From positions 1-37,838 of the forward strand of contig JBNJGO010000006.1 in the NCBI GenBank assembly GCA_051819745.1: a DNA stretch of 37,838 bases, read 5' to 3'. The notes below the pieces were generated by a model. The model searched no databases. It was not told the DNA's origin and was given only the letters and a program-made list of their open reading frames with translations. Numbering within the stretch: position 1 is the stretch's first letter; each line of letters starts with the position of its first letter. The stretch comes from SKGA01 sp051819745. GTDB lineage: Archaea > Nanobdellota > Nanobdellia > Woesearchaeales > SKGA01. The position numbers were made by a program, and so were the translations under genes. Shown one piece after another: positions 22,763 through 31,157 of the stretch.

Positions 22763-23947
22763 ATGTCTCCAAACACCTACTCTGCATTCAATGTTGATCT
22801 TATAAATACTTTTGAAAAGCATAAATCAACTCCTTTTGGAAAAAAATATTTCCCTCTATCTCTAAACGAACTATTTGATAAAATTATAGATGGTCCTTCG
22901 GAATTAGAAAATCCTGAAAATAAGCTATTGGTAAAAAAACTTGTTGAAGGTAAGCTATTCAATATAGATGCATTTACTGAATTTGCATATCGAGAATCAA
23001 TGAGGCTCTTAGGTATACCCTTATCTCAAGGGTCGTATGGTTCGATTTCTATTAAAAACGAACAACAATTAGTTAAAGAAGTAACTTCAAAATTTGTATT
23101 TCCTAAATCAAGTTATCACCAGTTCGCACACCAACAAATGAACTTAAAAGAATTCAACAAAACATTTCCAGGAACATCTCACCCTTTGGTCCGTCGCTTA
23201 AAACAAGCACAACAACATTTTAACTCAAAAGATTCTTATATGGATCATCATATAACTTCTCTTTTCGACTATCACACTGATCTCACTTTTGACCGTTTCA
23301 GACCAAAATATCAATCAAAAGCATTATTTAGTATTAGAAAAAGAAAAATTCCTTATCGTCTAGCTCGAAAAAAAGCTCTAAAACGAGCAGAAAACAATTC
23401 ACGAGAACTGAAAAAAAAACAACTAAAACCAGAATCGATTGATGATGTTGGAGGATTTTTTATCTGCTCGCCTGAAAGCGTGTATATGAATTCTTCAGAT
23501 CATAAACATAACACTGTTTTTAAAGTTCTGAATGCATTTGGAAAACACCCTGCATTCTATTTAGATTATGATGAAAAAAAAGATAATTATTACATTAATG
23601 GGCAACGAGAAATGGAAGGTGTACAAGCATATCTCCGACCGTCAAATTTAGAAGCACTATCGGATCATGGTTTTTGTCCACCATACATTCAACTTATTGG
23701 ATCGACAAGTCCTTCTATACAAAAAAATTTGGTCACGAGCATTCATCTTCAAGGCCCGAGGGCGTTTTTGACGGATAAAATCGGAAAATCAAGCCATCAA
23801 TTATATGTTTTGAGAAATGAAAATGACATTGATTCTCTCATAAAAGTTCTTGATCCTAAAAACAAATTAGAGTATTATAATACTATCGATTCTATAAAAA
23901 AATACTGTATTCCTGGATGGTCTGGAAACCTAACAACTGTAAAATAA
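22763..23947 (+). CDS. Unrecognised 394-aa protein, faintly RelA/SpoT-like
   Basis: No family is certain. The N-terminal ~125 residues are helical. The middle has HHITSLFDYHTDLTFDRFRP, then a strongly basic stretch (SIRKRKIPYRLARKKALKRA) and SIDDVGGFFICSPESVY, later YIQLIGSTSPSIQ. This order (basic stretch, D-D-V/I-G-x-x-hydrophobic strand, then an x-x-Q strand) recalls Rel/Spo-type pyrophosphotransferases, which have I-x-D-x-x-G-x-R and E-x-Q motifs, but the key Arg and Glu are not clearly present. It could be an inactive or unrelated fold. No signal peptide or membrane segment. Its stop directly abuts the stop of the convergent quinone reductase gene with no base between. Confidence 0.72.
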   Translation: MSPNTYSAFNVDLINTFEKHKSTPFGKKYFPLSLNELFDKIIDGPSELENPENKLLVKKLVEGKLFNIDAFTEFAYRESMRLLGIPLSQGSYGSISIKNEQQLVKEVTSKFVFPKSSYHQFAHQQMNLKEFNKTFPGTSHPLVRRLKQAQQHFNSKDSYMDHHITSLFDYHTDLTFDRFRPKYQSKALFSIRKRKIPYRLARKKALKRAENNSRELKKKQLKPESIDDVGGFFICSPESVYMNSSDHKHNTVFKVLNAFGKHPAFYLDYDEKKDNYYINGQREMEGVQAYLRPSNLEALSDHGFCPPYIQLIGSTSPSIQKNLVTSIHLQGPRAFLTDKIGKSSHQLYVLRNENDIDSLIKVLDPKNKLEYYNTIDSIKKYCIPGWSGNLTTVK

Positions 23948-24529
23948 TTATTTAGCTCTAATCCCTAATGAGCTAACTTTATCCAACCATTGCTTTCGTT
24001 TCTTATCGTCAGAAAACTTAACAGAACCAATAAGAGTAGTTTTCACCGGCTTTATTCCACAAAACTGAAGTATTCCTTTCTTAAGGAGATATACTCCGGC
24101 ACTACGATACATCAGCCGGTAAAAGAATGGGGGAGCATCCATGGTCGTGATGATACGAGCGCTTTTTCCTTTAAGGAGTTTTTTCGGAATAGGTTTTTTC
24201 TCAAAACGATATGCGAAACCAGAAGAAAATACTTTGTCAAAAAATCCTTTGAGAAGGGCAGGCATGGTGAGCCACCAGGTCGGATAGATGACAACCAGAT
24301 GATCTGCTTTGCTAATTTCTTTTTGATATTTTCGTATTGCTGAAGCGCTCGATTCCTTACTTTTATCAAATGTTCTTAATGTTGGATCAAACTTATCTTT
24401 GCTAAGCTTTATTTCTTTAACAGCATGCTTTCCTTTTTTAGCTCCGGTCTTATATGCTTTTGCAAGTGCATCATTGAATGTTTTTTTCATAGGGTGTCCG
24501 TTGATAATAAGAATGTTTTTTTTATCCAT
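23948..24529 (-). CDS. Flavodoxin-fold NAD(P)H:quinone oxidoreductase
   Basis: 193 aa. Begins NILIINGHPMKKTFNDALAKAY, the FMN/FAD phosphate-binding strand and loop of the Flavodoxin_2 family (MdaB, KefF, NQO1). HLVVIYPTWWLTMPALLKGFFDKVFSSGFAY is the diagnostic central block: W-W-x-x-P-A-x-L-K-G-x-x-D-R/K-V. ARIITTMDAPPFFY is the third flavin loop. The family does two-electron reduction of quinones or other electrophiles, avoiding semiquinone radicals. Only a weak ribosome binding site (AGGGAT) touches the ATG. It lies 97 nt after the PIN-domain gene on the same strand. Confidence 0.88.
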   Translation of the reverse strand: MDKKNILIINGHPMKKTFNDALAKAYKTGAKKGKHAVKEIKLSKDKFDPTLRTFDKSKESSASAIRKYQKEISKADHLVVIYPTWWLTMPALLKGFFDKVFSSGFAYRFEKKPIPKKLLKGKSARIITTMDAPPFFYRLMYRSAGVYLLKKGILQFCGIKPVKTTLIGSVKFSDDKKRKQWLDKVSSLGIRAK

Positions 24530-24626
24530 ATCCCTATTAAATTATTTTGTTCTTAAAAAAATTTATGAATGATTTTAAAAATTACTTTTTAAAAGAAAAA
24601 AATAACATGTCCTGTTATTTAGAAAT

Positions 24627-25511
24627 TTATTTTTTTTCAGTTGAAATTGAATAAGACCCTTTTGTTTTATTAAATCCTTTAGCTATTATTTCTTGCGATT
24701 CCCTTGTTTGATTAAGGATAGTAATGTATTTTTCTTTTGTTAGTGGGGTTCTTGTTAAAGTATTTCCATTATTCATCCATTCTCTACTATTAATAGAATA
24801 AATTTGAGAATATAAATAAATAGGATTTGTTCTTGCTTGTTCTCTGATGTTGTATTTAGCGTGATTTGACTCTAAATTCTTATACATTGATTGTGTTAAT
24901 CTTATAATGTCATTATCGTTAGTACAAATAGCTGTTTTTTTATTATCATATATTGATTTCAAATATGCTTCAATCACTAACAATTCATCTGTTTTACTCT
25001 GATTTTCCTTTGAAATACCTCTATATGTGCTAGTTTTTAATCTAAAAACAGTATCGAGAACTTCTAAAATCTGACTTAATCCTTTTTTTTCTTCACTTTC
25101 AGTTATAATCTCTGAAGCATATGATAATTGGTAACTTTCAAAAATTGTTTGTTGTGTTTTTTGAATCATATCATATATGTGTTCGCATTTACCGAGATTA
25201 TTATTAATGATTTTATTCAACGTTGAGGTGTTTTTTTGAAAATTTGGTTTTAGATATCGTTTGATTGTCTTACTTAAAAGCAAATTAAAATCCTGTATTT
25301 CTCTAGTTACTTCAGGTATTGTTGCTGTTTTTGAATGTCTCATTATAGATTGAAAATTCTTTGCTTTCTGAAGAACTTCTTTGATGTCTTTACTGCTATA
25401 ATTAACGAGGAAGGTGTTATTTTTTTCTCTATGACAGATGGTATTATCTCGAAACATTGACGAATCAACAAACACGATATCGTTATGCTCGAATACAGTA
25501 TCAATATTCAT
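24627..25511 (-). CDS. PIN-domain-like protein, probable RNase
   Basis: 294 aa. The acidic residues of a PIN nuclease appear in order: an N-terminal strand DIVFVDSSMF (Asp16), ATIPEVTREI (Glu67 or Glu71), SKTDELLVIEAYL (Asp175, Glu176) and TAICTNDNDIIRL (Asp199/Asp201), the usual D...E...D...D set that binds Mg2+/Mn2+. At ~294 aa it is longer than VapC toxins (130-150) because a ~100-residue helical insert separates the second and third motifs. No antitoxin gene is adjacent. A minus-strand TATA-like CTTTTTTAAAAAAAC lies about 35 nt before the ATG. Role (toxin, RNA processing) unknown. Confidence 0.68.
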   Translation of the reverse strand: MNIDTVFEHNDIVFVDSSMFRDNTICHREKNNTFLVNYSSKDIKEVLQKAKNFQSIMRHSKTATIPEVTREIQDFNLLLSKTIKRYLKPNFQKNTSTLNKIINNNLGKCEHIYDMIQKTQQTIFESYQLSYASEIITESEEKKGLSQILEVLDTVFRLKTSTYRGISKENQSKTDELLVIEAYLKSIYDNKKTAICTNDNDIIRLTQSMYKNLESNHAKYNIREQARTNPIYLYSQIYSINSREWMNNGNTLTRTPLTKEKYITILNQTRESQEIIAKGFNKTKGSYSISTEKK

Positions 25512-25628
25512 TATTACTCTAAAGAAGTAATTGTTTTTTTAAAAAAGTATCTTATTAACGGCACATTATCTTGATTGGTGTATTGAGTTTAATTAAAAAT
25601 AAAGAAAAAAATAAATTATTATCTTATT

Positions 25629-27533
25629 CTATTCGAGATATTTTTTATCAATCTCTTGTTTGCAAGAATTAATGAACTCATCGACCTTCTCAGTTCCGCG
25701 GATCTCATTATTTCTCGTTCTCACAGTCACCGTATCATCCTCGATCTCCTTATCTCCGACAACGAGGATGTAATTGAATTGTTGCAACTGTGCGTCACGG
25801 ACCTTCTTTTTTATCGACTCGCTTCGATCATCAACTTCAACACGAAGCCCTTTCTCTTTCATGCGTTCCCGAAGCTTACCGGCATACTCTGCATGACGAT
25901 CGGCGATAGGAAGAATACGGACTTGGTTTGGTGAGAGCCATAACGGGAATTTTCCTGCATAGTGTTCGACAAGGATTCCGAGGAATCGTTCGAAACTACC
26001 ATAGATAGCTCTGTGAATCATGACTGGCCTGTGCTTCGTTCCATCCTGGCCTTCATAGGTCAAATCGAACTTCTCAGGCATCTGGAAATCAAGCTGTATC
26101 GTTCCGCACTGCCACGTCCGACCGAGAGCGTCTTTAAGGTGGAAGTCGATCTTAGGACCGTAAAACGCACCGTCTCCCGGGTTAAGCGTGTATTCTTTTC
26201 CGGTTTTTTCTAGTGACTCTTCAAGTTTTTGCTCTGCCAAATCCCACAGTTTCTGCTCTCCCATCGCTTTTTCCGGTTTTGTCGACAATTCCATCGTATA
26301 GTCGAAGCCAAATGTTGAATAGACCTTATCGATAAATGACACTAGTTCGTCGAGTTCATGTCCTATTTGATCTCTCGTGCAGAACACGTGAGCATCATCC
26401 TGTGTGAAAAACCGCACCCTGAACATTCCTGAGAGCACGCCTGATAACTCGTGCCTGTGAACGACTCCGAACTCTCCTGCTCTGATGGGTAATTCTTTGT
26501 AAGAGTGCATATTCGACTTAAACACGAGCACATTTCCCGGACAATTCATAGGTTTAACAGCATATTCTTGCTCGTCAATGTTGGTAAAATACATGTTTTC
26601 TTTGTAATGATTCCAGTGTCCAGATTGTAACCATAACGATTTATTGAGAATCATCGGAGTCTTGTTCATCTCATAATCACGCTTTCGCATCTCCTCGCTC
26701 ATGAAATCAGCCATCTGATTCCAGATGAACGTCCCTTTATCGTGAAAGAAAGGCATGCCAGGAGCTTCCGGATGGAATGAAAACAGATCGAGTTGTTTTC
26801 CTATCTTTCGATGATCTCGCTTTTGGGCTTCCTCAATCTTTTTTAAGTGTTCTTTGAGTAGTTTCTTATCAGGAAAACTAATACCATATATTCTTGTCAA
26901 CTGCTTATTCTCAGCATTCCCTCGCCAATAAGCTCCAGCAAGTTTAGTTAGTTTCACTGCTTTAAGCATCTTAGTATTAGGAACATGAGGTCCACGGCAT
27001 AAATCGATGAATTCACCTTGCTTGTACGCGGTTACTGGTTTTTCATCAGGCATTTCATCAATCATCTCTTGCTTGTATGTATTATTGATGAACGCTTTTT
27101 TCGCTTCTTCCTTACTGCTATATTCGATTCGTTCAGTAGGATGAGCTTCTTTAGCAATCTTTTTCATCTCGGCTTCAATCTTATCAAAATCTTCCATCGA
27201 AATAGGTAAGTTATCAAAATCATAATAAAATCCCTCGTCAACTGCAGGTCCTATCGTAGGAAGTGCCGAAGGATAAAGTCTTTTGACTGCCTGGGCGAGA
27301 AGGTGTGCGCTTGAATGTCTAAAAATTTCAACACCCTCCGGATCTCTGAACGTGAGTAATTGTATGGTTCCATCAGTAGTTAATTCTTGAGTCAAATCAA
27401 GCGGTACACCATCAAGTTTGATAGCTATAGCTTGACGTGCAAGTCCTTCACTAATGTCTTGAGCGACTTGCATACCTGTTATCCCATCTTCAAATTGTTT
27501 TTTACTTCCGTCAGGAAATGTTAATTCTACCAT
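25629..27533 (-). CDS. thrS: Threonyl-tRNA synthetase, bacterial type
   Basis: 634-aa class II synthetase. Domain order is bacterial: TGS (1-61), then the SAD editing domain with HSSAHLLAQAVKRLYP and CRGPHVPNT, the catalytic core with the zinc Cys in MNCPGN, the HRHELSGVLSGMFRVRFFTQDDAH region, the zinc His of RPVMIHRAIYGSFERF, and the C-terminal anticodon domain (QVRILPIADRHAEYA). Many archaea use a different N-terminal editing domain, so this looks like a bacterial-derived copy. Sampled lines are about 45-47% G+C, against about 33% in a sampled line of the nearby uvrB, supporting transfer. GGAGATGA lies before the start; an ATG 6 nt upstream is out of frame. Appears intact. Confidence 0.96.
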   Translation of the reverse strand: MVELTFPDGSKKQFEDGITGMQVAQDISEGLARQAIAIKLDGVPLDLTQELTTDGTIQLLTFRDPEGVEIFRHSSAHLLAQAVKRLYPSALPTIGPAVDEGFYYDFDNLPISMEDFDKIEAEMKKIAKEAHPTERIEYSSKEEAKKAFINNTYKQEMIDEMPDEKPVTAYKQGEFIDLCRGPHVPNTKMLKAVKLTKLAGAYWRGNAENKQLTRIYGISFPDKKLLKEHLKKIEEAQKRDHRKIGKQLDLFSFHPEAPGMPFFHDKGTFIWNQMADFMSEEMRKRDYEMNKTPMILNKSLWLQSGHWNHYKENMYFTNIDEQEYAVKPMNCPGNVLVFKSNMHSYKELPIRAGEFGVVHRHELSGVLSGMFRVRFFTQDDAHVFCTRDQIGHELDELVSFIDKVYSTFGFDYTMELSTKPEKAMGEQKLWDLAEQKLEESLEKTGKEYTLNPGDGAFYGPKIDFHLKDALGRTWQCGTIQLDFQMPEKFDLTYEGQDGTKHRPVMIHRAIYGSFERFLGILVEHYAGKFPLWLSPNQVRILPIADRHAEYAGKLRERMKEKGLRVEVDDRSESIKKKVRDAQLQQFNYILVVGDKEIEDDTVTVRTRNNEIRGTEKVDEFINSCKQEIDKKYLE

Positions 27534-27658
27534 ACATTCATCTCCATTTATTGTACATGGAATACAACATTAATTTCTTTTTAAATCTTTGCTTTGAACT
27601 ATGGTTTTCTCGCATTGCCTAAAAAAGGCCATCCTGTACAGTCCTTTATCAGAATATA

Positions 27659-27666
27659 TTTAAATA
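27659..27666 (+). promoter_or_regulatory. TATA box before the kinase-like gene
   Basis: TTTAAATA ends 21 nt before the ATG at 27688; an ATG at 27667 directly abuts the box and is too early to be on the mRNA. Confidence 0.55.
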
Positions 27667-27687
27667 ATGATAACACTATACCTACTT

Positions 27688-28650
27688 ATGTCAACAAATG
27701 ATTCTTTTCAAAACAACTCTTCTGATTTGTCAACACGCTCTGTCATGCTCAATAAAATAAAACAATCCTCGCTCGTATCGACCCCTACAATAACTTTTCT
27801 TGGTGGCGGTTACGCTCATTATAATTATCTGGTAACTGAACATAATAACAAGTATGTGTTTCGAATAAAACACAATAAAGAACAACAATTTAAAGATTCT
27901 TTGTACAAAGAATATGTTTTCTTAACATTTTTTCAAAACCAAAATATTACATTCACTCCAAAAACAATAGAATATAATTCACGGTGCGATTACATGGTAG
28001 AATCATACTTATCAGGAACACCACTTTCTCAACGAGATTTTACCGATAAACAAATCGATCGTTTCGCATACCAATTATATCAACTATTCTCATTATCAAT
28101 AGACAAATTTAAACTATTTTGTAAAGAACGTGGTTTTTCCCAATTCAACCCAAACAATCCTCTCGATTTATTGCAAAAATACGGTTTCAAACGATTTGAT
28201 GATATTGACAAAACAATAGTGGGAGAAGATGTTTATCAGTGGATTGCAGTCAATCTAAAAAAAAACAAAAATTTTATTCTAGAACAAGAACCGGCTCGAG
28301 AATATGGTTTCTCCTGGGGGGACATACAATCAACTGTTATACTAGGTGATGATGGAACGATGTATTTTTATGATTTTGAACACGCATCAATAAGCACTTC
28401 GCCCGGTCTAGCATACATAAAAATTCACGGTGCTTTTACATCAAACCAATTCAACTATTTGGTAAAACGATATGCTTATCACTCAAAACAACCGGTAAAA
28501 ACTCTTTTTGAACATATATCTCAAGATGAATGTATTATCCGAGTCAACGATGTCATATGGTCTGCAAGAAAATGGTCTCAAACCAAAAAAGAAATATATA
28601 AAAAACAAACACTCAAACGAATGGAATTAGCAAAATCCCTATTTGATTAA
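27688..28650 (+). CDS. APH/choline-kinase-like protein with altered active site
   Basis: 320 aa of the aminoglycoside-phosphotransferase fold. The N lobe has the Gly loop FLGGGYAHYNYLV and a strand with Lys (KYVFRIKHNK); the C lobe has SWGDIQSTVILGDD where the family shows H-G-D-x-x-x-x-N, with catalytic Asp212 kept, then FYDFEHASISTSPG with metal-binding Asp229 (normally D-F/W-E). The H before G-D is Trp and the Asn five residues after Asp is Val, so phosphotransfer is questionable. Substrate unknown (choline, sugar or antibiotic are all within the family). The start is chosen from TATA spacing. Convergent with uvrB, 6 nt apart. Confidence 0.75.
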   Translation: MSTNDSFQNNSSDLSTRSVMLNKIKQSSLVSTPTITFLGGGYAHYNYLVTEHNNKYVFRIKHNKEQQFKDSLYKEYVFLTFFQNQNITFTPKTIEYNSRCDYMVESYLSGTPLSQRDFTDKQIDRFAYQLYQLFSLSIDKFKLFCKERGFSQFNPNNPLDLLQKYGFKRFDDIDKTIVGEDVYQWIAVNLKKNKNFILEQEPAREYGFSWGDIQSTVILGDDGTMYFYDFEHASISTSPGLAYIKIHGAFTSNQFNYLVKRYAYHSKQPVKTLFEHISQDECIIRVNDVIWSARKWSQTKKEIYKKQTLKRMELAKSLFD

Positions 28651-28656
28651 AAACAT

Positions 28657-30606
28657 CTACTTTTTAGAAGTATAGTTCCTTTGCTTTTCCTTGAGAACAG
28701 TTATTTCATCACGGAGATGTATTGCTTTTTCAAAATCAAGATTTTCTGCCGATTCTTTCATTCTCGCTTCAAGTTCAATAATGGCTTTCGGAATGTCATT
28801 TTGTGGTAAGGATTTGGAAGATAATGTTTTCACTTCATCTTGATCAACGGGTTTTGAAATGGTGGTTGGAATGATATTATTGTTCTTATTATACGCTAAT
28901 TGCTTTTTTCGACGACGAGCGGTTTCAGCCAATGTTTTTTTAATTGCAGTAGTTTTTTTATCAGCATATAAAATCACTTTTGACTCGCTATTTCTCGCAG
29001 CACGACCAATAGTCTGGATGAGACTCTTATCATTTCTAAGAAAACCTTCTTTATCAGCATCAAGAATAGCAACAAGCCCTGTTTCAGGAATATCAAGACC
29101 TTCCCGTAATAAATTAATACCAACAAGAACATCAAATTTCCCGAGACGCAATTGTCTGATGATTTCAGTTCGCTCAAGAGAATCAATTTCAGAATGCAAA
29201 TATCTGGTTTTAACATCCTGTTGAGATAAATATTCTGTTAACTCTTCAGCCAAACGTTTAGTAAGTGTTGTCACTAACACGCGATTATTATGTTTAACAG
29301 TTGATTTTATTTCATCAAGAAGATTTTTCATCTGCCCTTCAATTGGTTTTATCTCGACAGGAGGATCAACAAGACCGGTAGGTCGAATAATTTGTTCAAC
29401 AACTTGATCGCTATGAGATAATTCGTACTCTGCAGGGGTTGCAGAAACACAAACAACCTGATTCATAAATTTCTTAAATTCTTCAAAACGAAGCGGTCTA
29501 TTATCAAGAGCACTAGGTAAACGAAAACCATATTCAACCAATGTTTGCTTTCTTGACCGATCACCTTTAAACATCCCATTAATCTGAGGAATAGTCTGAT
29601 GGCTTTCATCAAGAATCATCAAAAAATCTTTTGGAAAAAAATCAAGCAAACAAAACGGTCTTTCTCCTGGTTTTCTACGATCAAAAAATCGAGAATAATT
29701 TTCTATTCCCGTACAATAGCCCATTTCTTCAATCATTTCAATATCATAATTCACTTTTTGTTTTAAACGATGAGCGAATAAAGGATTTTTCTCTTCGAGA
29801 ACAGGTAATTGTTGTTTTAATTCTTCTCGAATATCTCCAACTGCTTGCTCAATAATATCATCCTCAACAACGAAATGCTTTGCAGGAAATAAAGTGATAA
29901 TATCATATTTTTGTTGAAATTCCATGTCTGGAGAAGATAATTCAGTAATGCTTGCAATTGTTTTTCCTTTCAACGAAATTCTAATGACAGAATTAAGATA
30001 TGTTGGCATGACGTCGATGGTAGAACCTTTTACCCGAAAACGACCTGGAAGAAGTTCAGTATCATTTCTCTCATATTGCATGTTCAAAAGTAAGGACATA
30101 ACCTCTCGTCGAGAACGACCATCACCTTTACTGATAGTTTTTGTGAGTTTTTTATAACTAGTTGGATCTCCAAGACCATAAATTGCAGAAACAGAAGCAA
30201 CAACAATAGTGTCTGATCTTGTCAATAAACTTACTGTTGCAGAAAGTCTCATCTGTTCAATCTTATCATTAATTTTTGCATCTTTTTCAATATAGGTATC
30301 GGTTGATGGAAGATAACTTTCTGGTTGATAATAATCATAATATGAAATAAAATACTCTACTTTATTATTAGGAAATAATTCTTTAAGCTCTTTATACAAC
30401 TGGAAAGCAAGTGTTTTATTATGAGCCATAACTAGTGTCGGTCGATTGTATCCTTCGATAACATTTGCCATCGTAAAGGTCTTACCACTACCTGTCACTC
30501 CCAACAGCGTTTGAAGTGAATGGCCTTTTTTTAATCCTTCAAGCAATTCTCTTATAGCTTTTGGCTGGTCTCCGGTTGGTTTATATTCAGAATGTGTTTT
30601 AAACAT
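28657..30606 (-). CDS. uvrB: Excinuclease ABC subunit UvrB
   Basis: 649-aa DNA damage recognition helicase of bacterial-type nucleotide excision repair, working with UvrA and UvrC. Walker A is GVTGSGKT (36-43), the DNA-clamping beta-hairpin YYDYYQPESYLPSTDTYIEKDA (~92-113), Walker B LMILDESHQT; motifs V-VI include GINLLREGLDIPE and QTIGRAARN. The C-terminal UVR domain (MKESAENLDFEKAIHLRDEI) that binds UvrC is present. UvrB is bacterial by origin and found in some archaea through transfer. Intact and of normal length. uvrA and uvrC are not in the window. Confidence 0.96.
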   Translation of the reverse strand: MFKTHSEYKPTGDQPKAIRELLEGLKKGHSLQTLLGVTGSGKTFTMANVIEGYNRPTLVMAHNKTLAFQLYKELKELFPNNKVEYFISYYDYYQPESYLPSTDTYIEKDAKINDKIEQMRLSATVSLLTRSDTIVVASVSAIYGLGDPTSYKKLTKTISKGDGRSRREVMSLLLNMQYERNDTELLPGRFRVKGSTIDVMPTYLNSVIRISLKGKTIASITELSSPDMEFQQKYDIITLFPAKHFVVEDDIIEQAVGDIREELKQQLPVLEEKNPLFAHRLKQKVNYDIEMIEEMGYCTGIENYSRFFDRRKPGERPFCLLDFFPKDFLMILDESHQTIPQINGMFKGDRSRKQTLVEYGFRLPSALDNRPLRFEEFKKFMNQVVCVSATPAEYELSHSDQVVEQIIRPTGLVDPPVEIKPIEGQMKNLLDEIKSTVKHNNRVLVTTLTKRLAEELTEYLSQQDVKTRYLHSEIDSLERTEIIRQLRLGKFDVLVGINLLREGLDIPETGLVAILDADKEGFLRNDKSLIQTIGRAARNSESKVILYADKKTTAIKKTLAETARRRKKQLAYNKNNNIIPTTISKPVDQDEVKTLSSKSLPQNDIPKAIIELEARMKESAENLDFEKAIHLRDEITVLKEKQRNYTSKK

Positions 30607-30686
30607 TATTTTACCGAAAGTAAAAGGTATTTTTATGTCTTATGAAGAAGTCTTTTTAAGTGAATACTCATATAAAACGAAATATT

Positions 30687-30694
30687 TTTAAATA
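30687..30694 (+). promoter_or_regulatory. TATA box before the acidic protein gene
   Basis: TTTAAATA ends 22 nt before the ATG at 30717 (leaderless). In the same intergenic space minus-strand TTTTATATG (about 30671-30679) may serve uvrB. Confidence 0.55.
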
Positions 30695-30716
30695 ATACCG
30701 GTCGTTTTATCAAATT

Positions 30717-30983
30717 ATGTTTCCTGAAGATGCTGAAAACGAAGAAATATATTCTGACGGTGGTCGTGAAGACCTTATTGATAATGATGAAGTGGATGCT
30801 GATGAAGAAGCGTTCATGACAGGTTATGATCAAGAACGAAACAAAACAGCTCATGACGAATCATCAGAAGACGCCGATGATGAATATGAGAAGGTGTTTG
30901 AGAAAAAGAAAAAACGAAGAAGCAAACGAAAATCGTCTTCTTTTGACGAAGAAGATTTAGAAGCTGATGTTACTTTGAAATAA
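30717..30983 (+). CDS. Small acidic archaeal protein
   Basis: 88 aa. The first 60 residues are Asp/Glu-rich with NDEVDADEEAFMTGYDQE, a pattern I have seen in short conserved archaeal hypotheticals; the remainder is a Lys/Arg block (KKKKRRSKRK) followed by another acidic end. It is likely disordered, with charge segregation that could mediate nucleic-acid or protein contacts. No function known. The start fits the TATA spacing. Confidence 0.75.
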   Translation: MFPEDAENEEIYSDGGREDLIDNDEVDADEEAFMTGYDQERNKTAHDESSEDADDEYEKVFEKKKKRRSKRKSSSFDEEDLEADVTLK

Positions 30984-31157
30984 GTGGGGACGTACTCAAA
31001 CTTTTTTTATTATAGTTCTTAATTTTTATTCGTTTTTGTTCATTCTTTTGATTCTTTTTAGATTTTTTTCTCCACTTATATTGTTTATTTTCATTTTTTC
31101 CCAATTTATTTCCTTTTTTTACACAATTCTAAAAGCAAAAGAATTAAAAACAGCACT

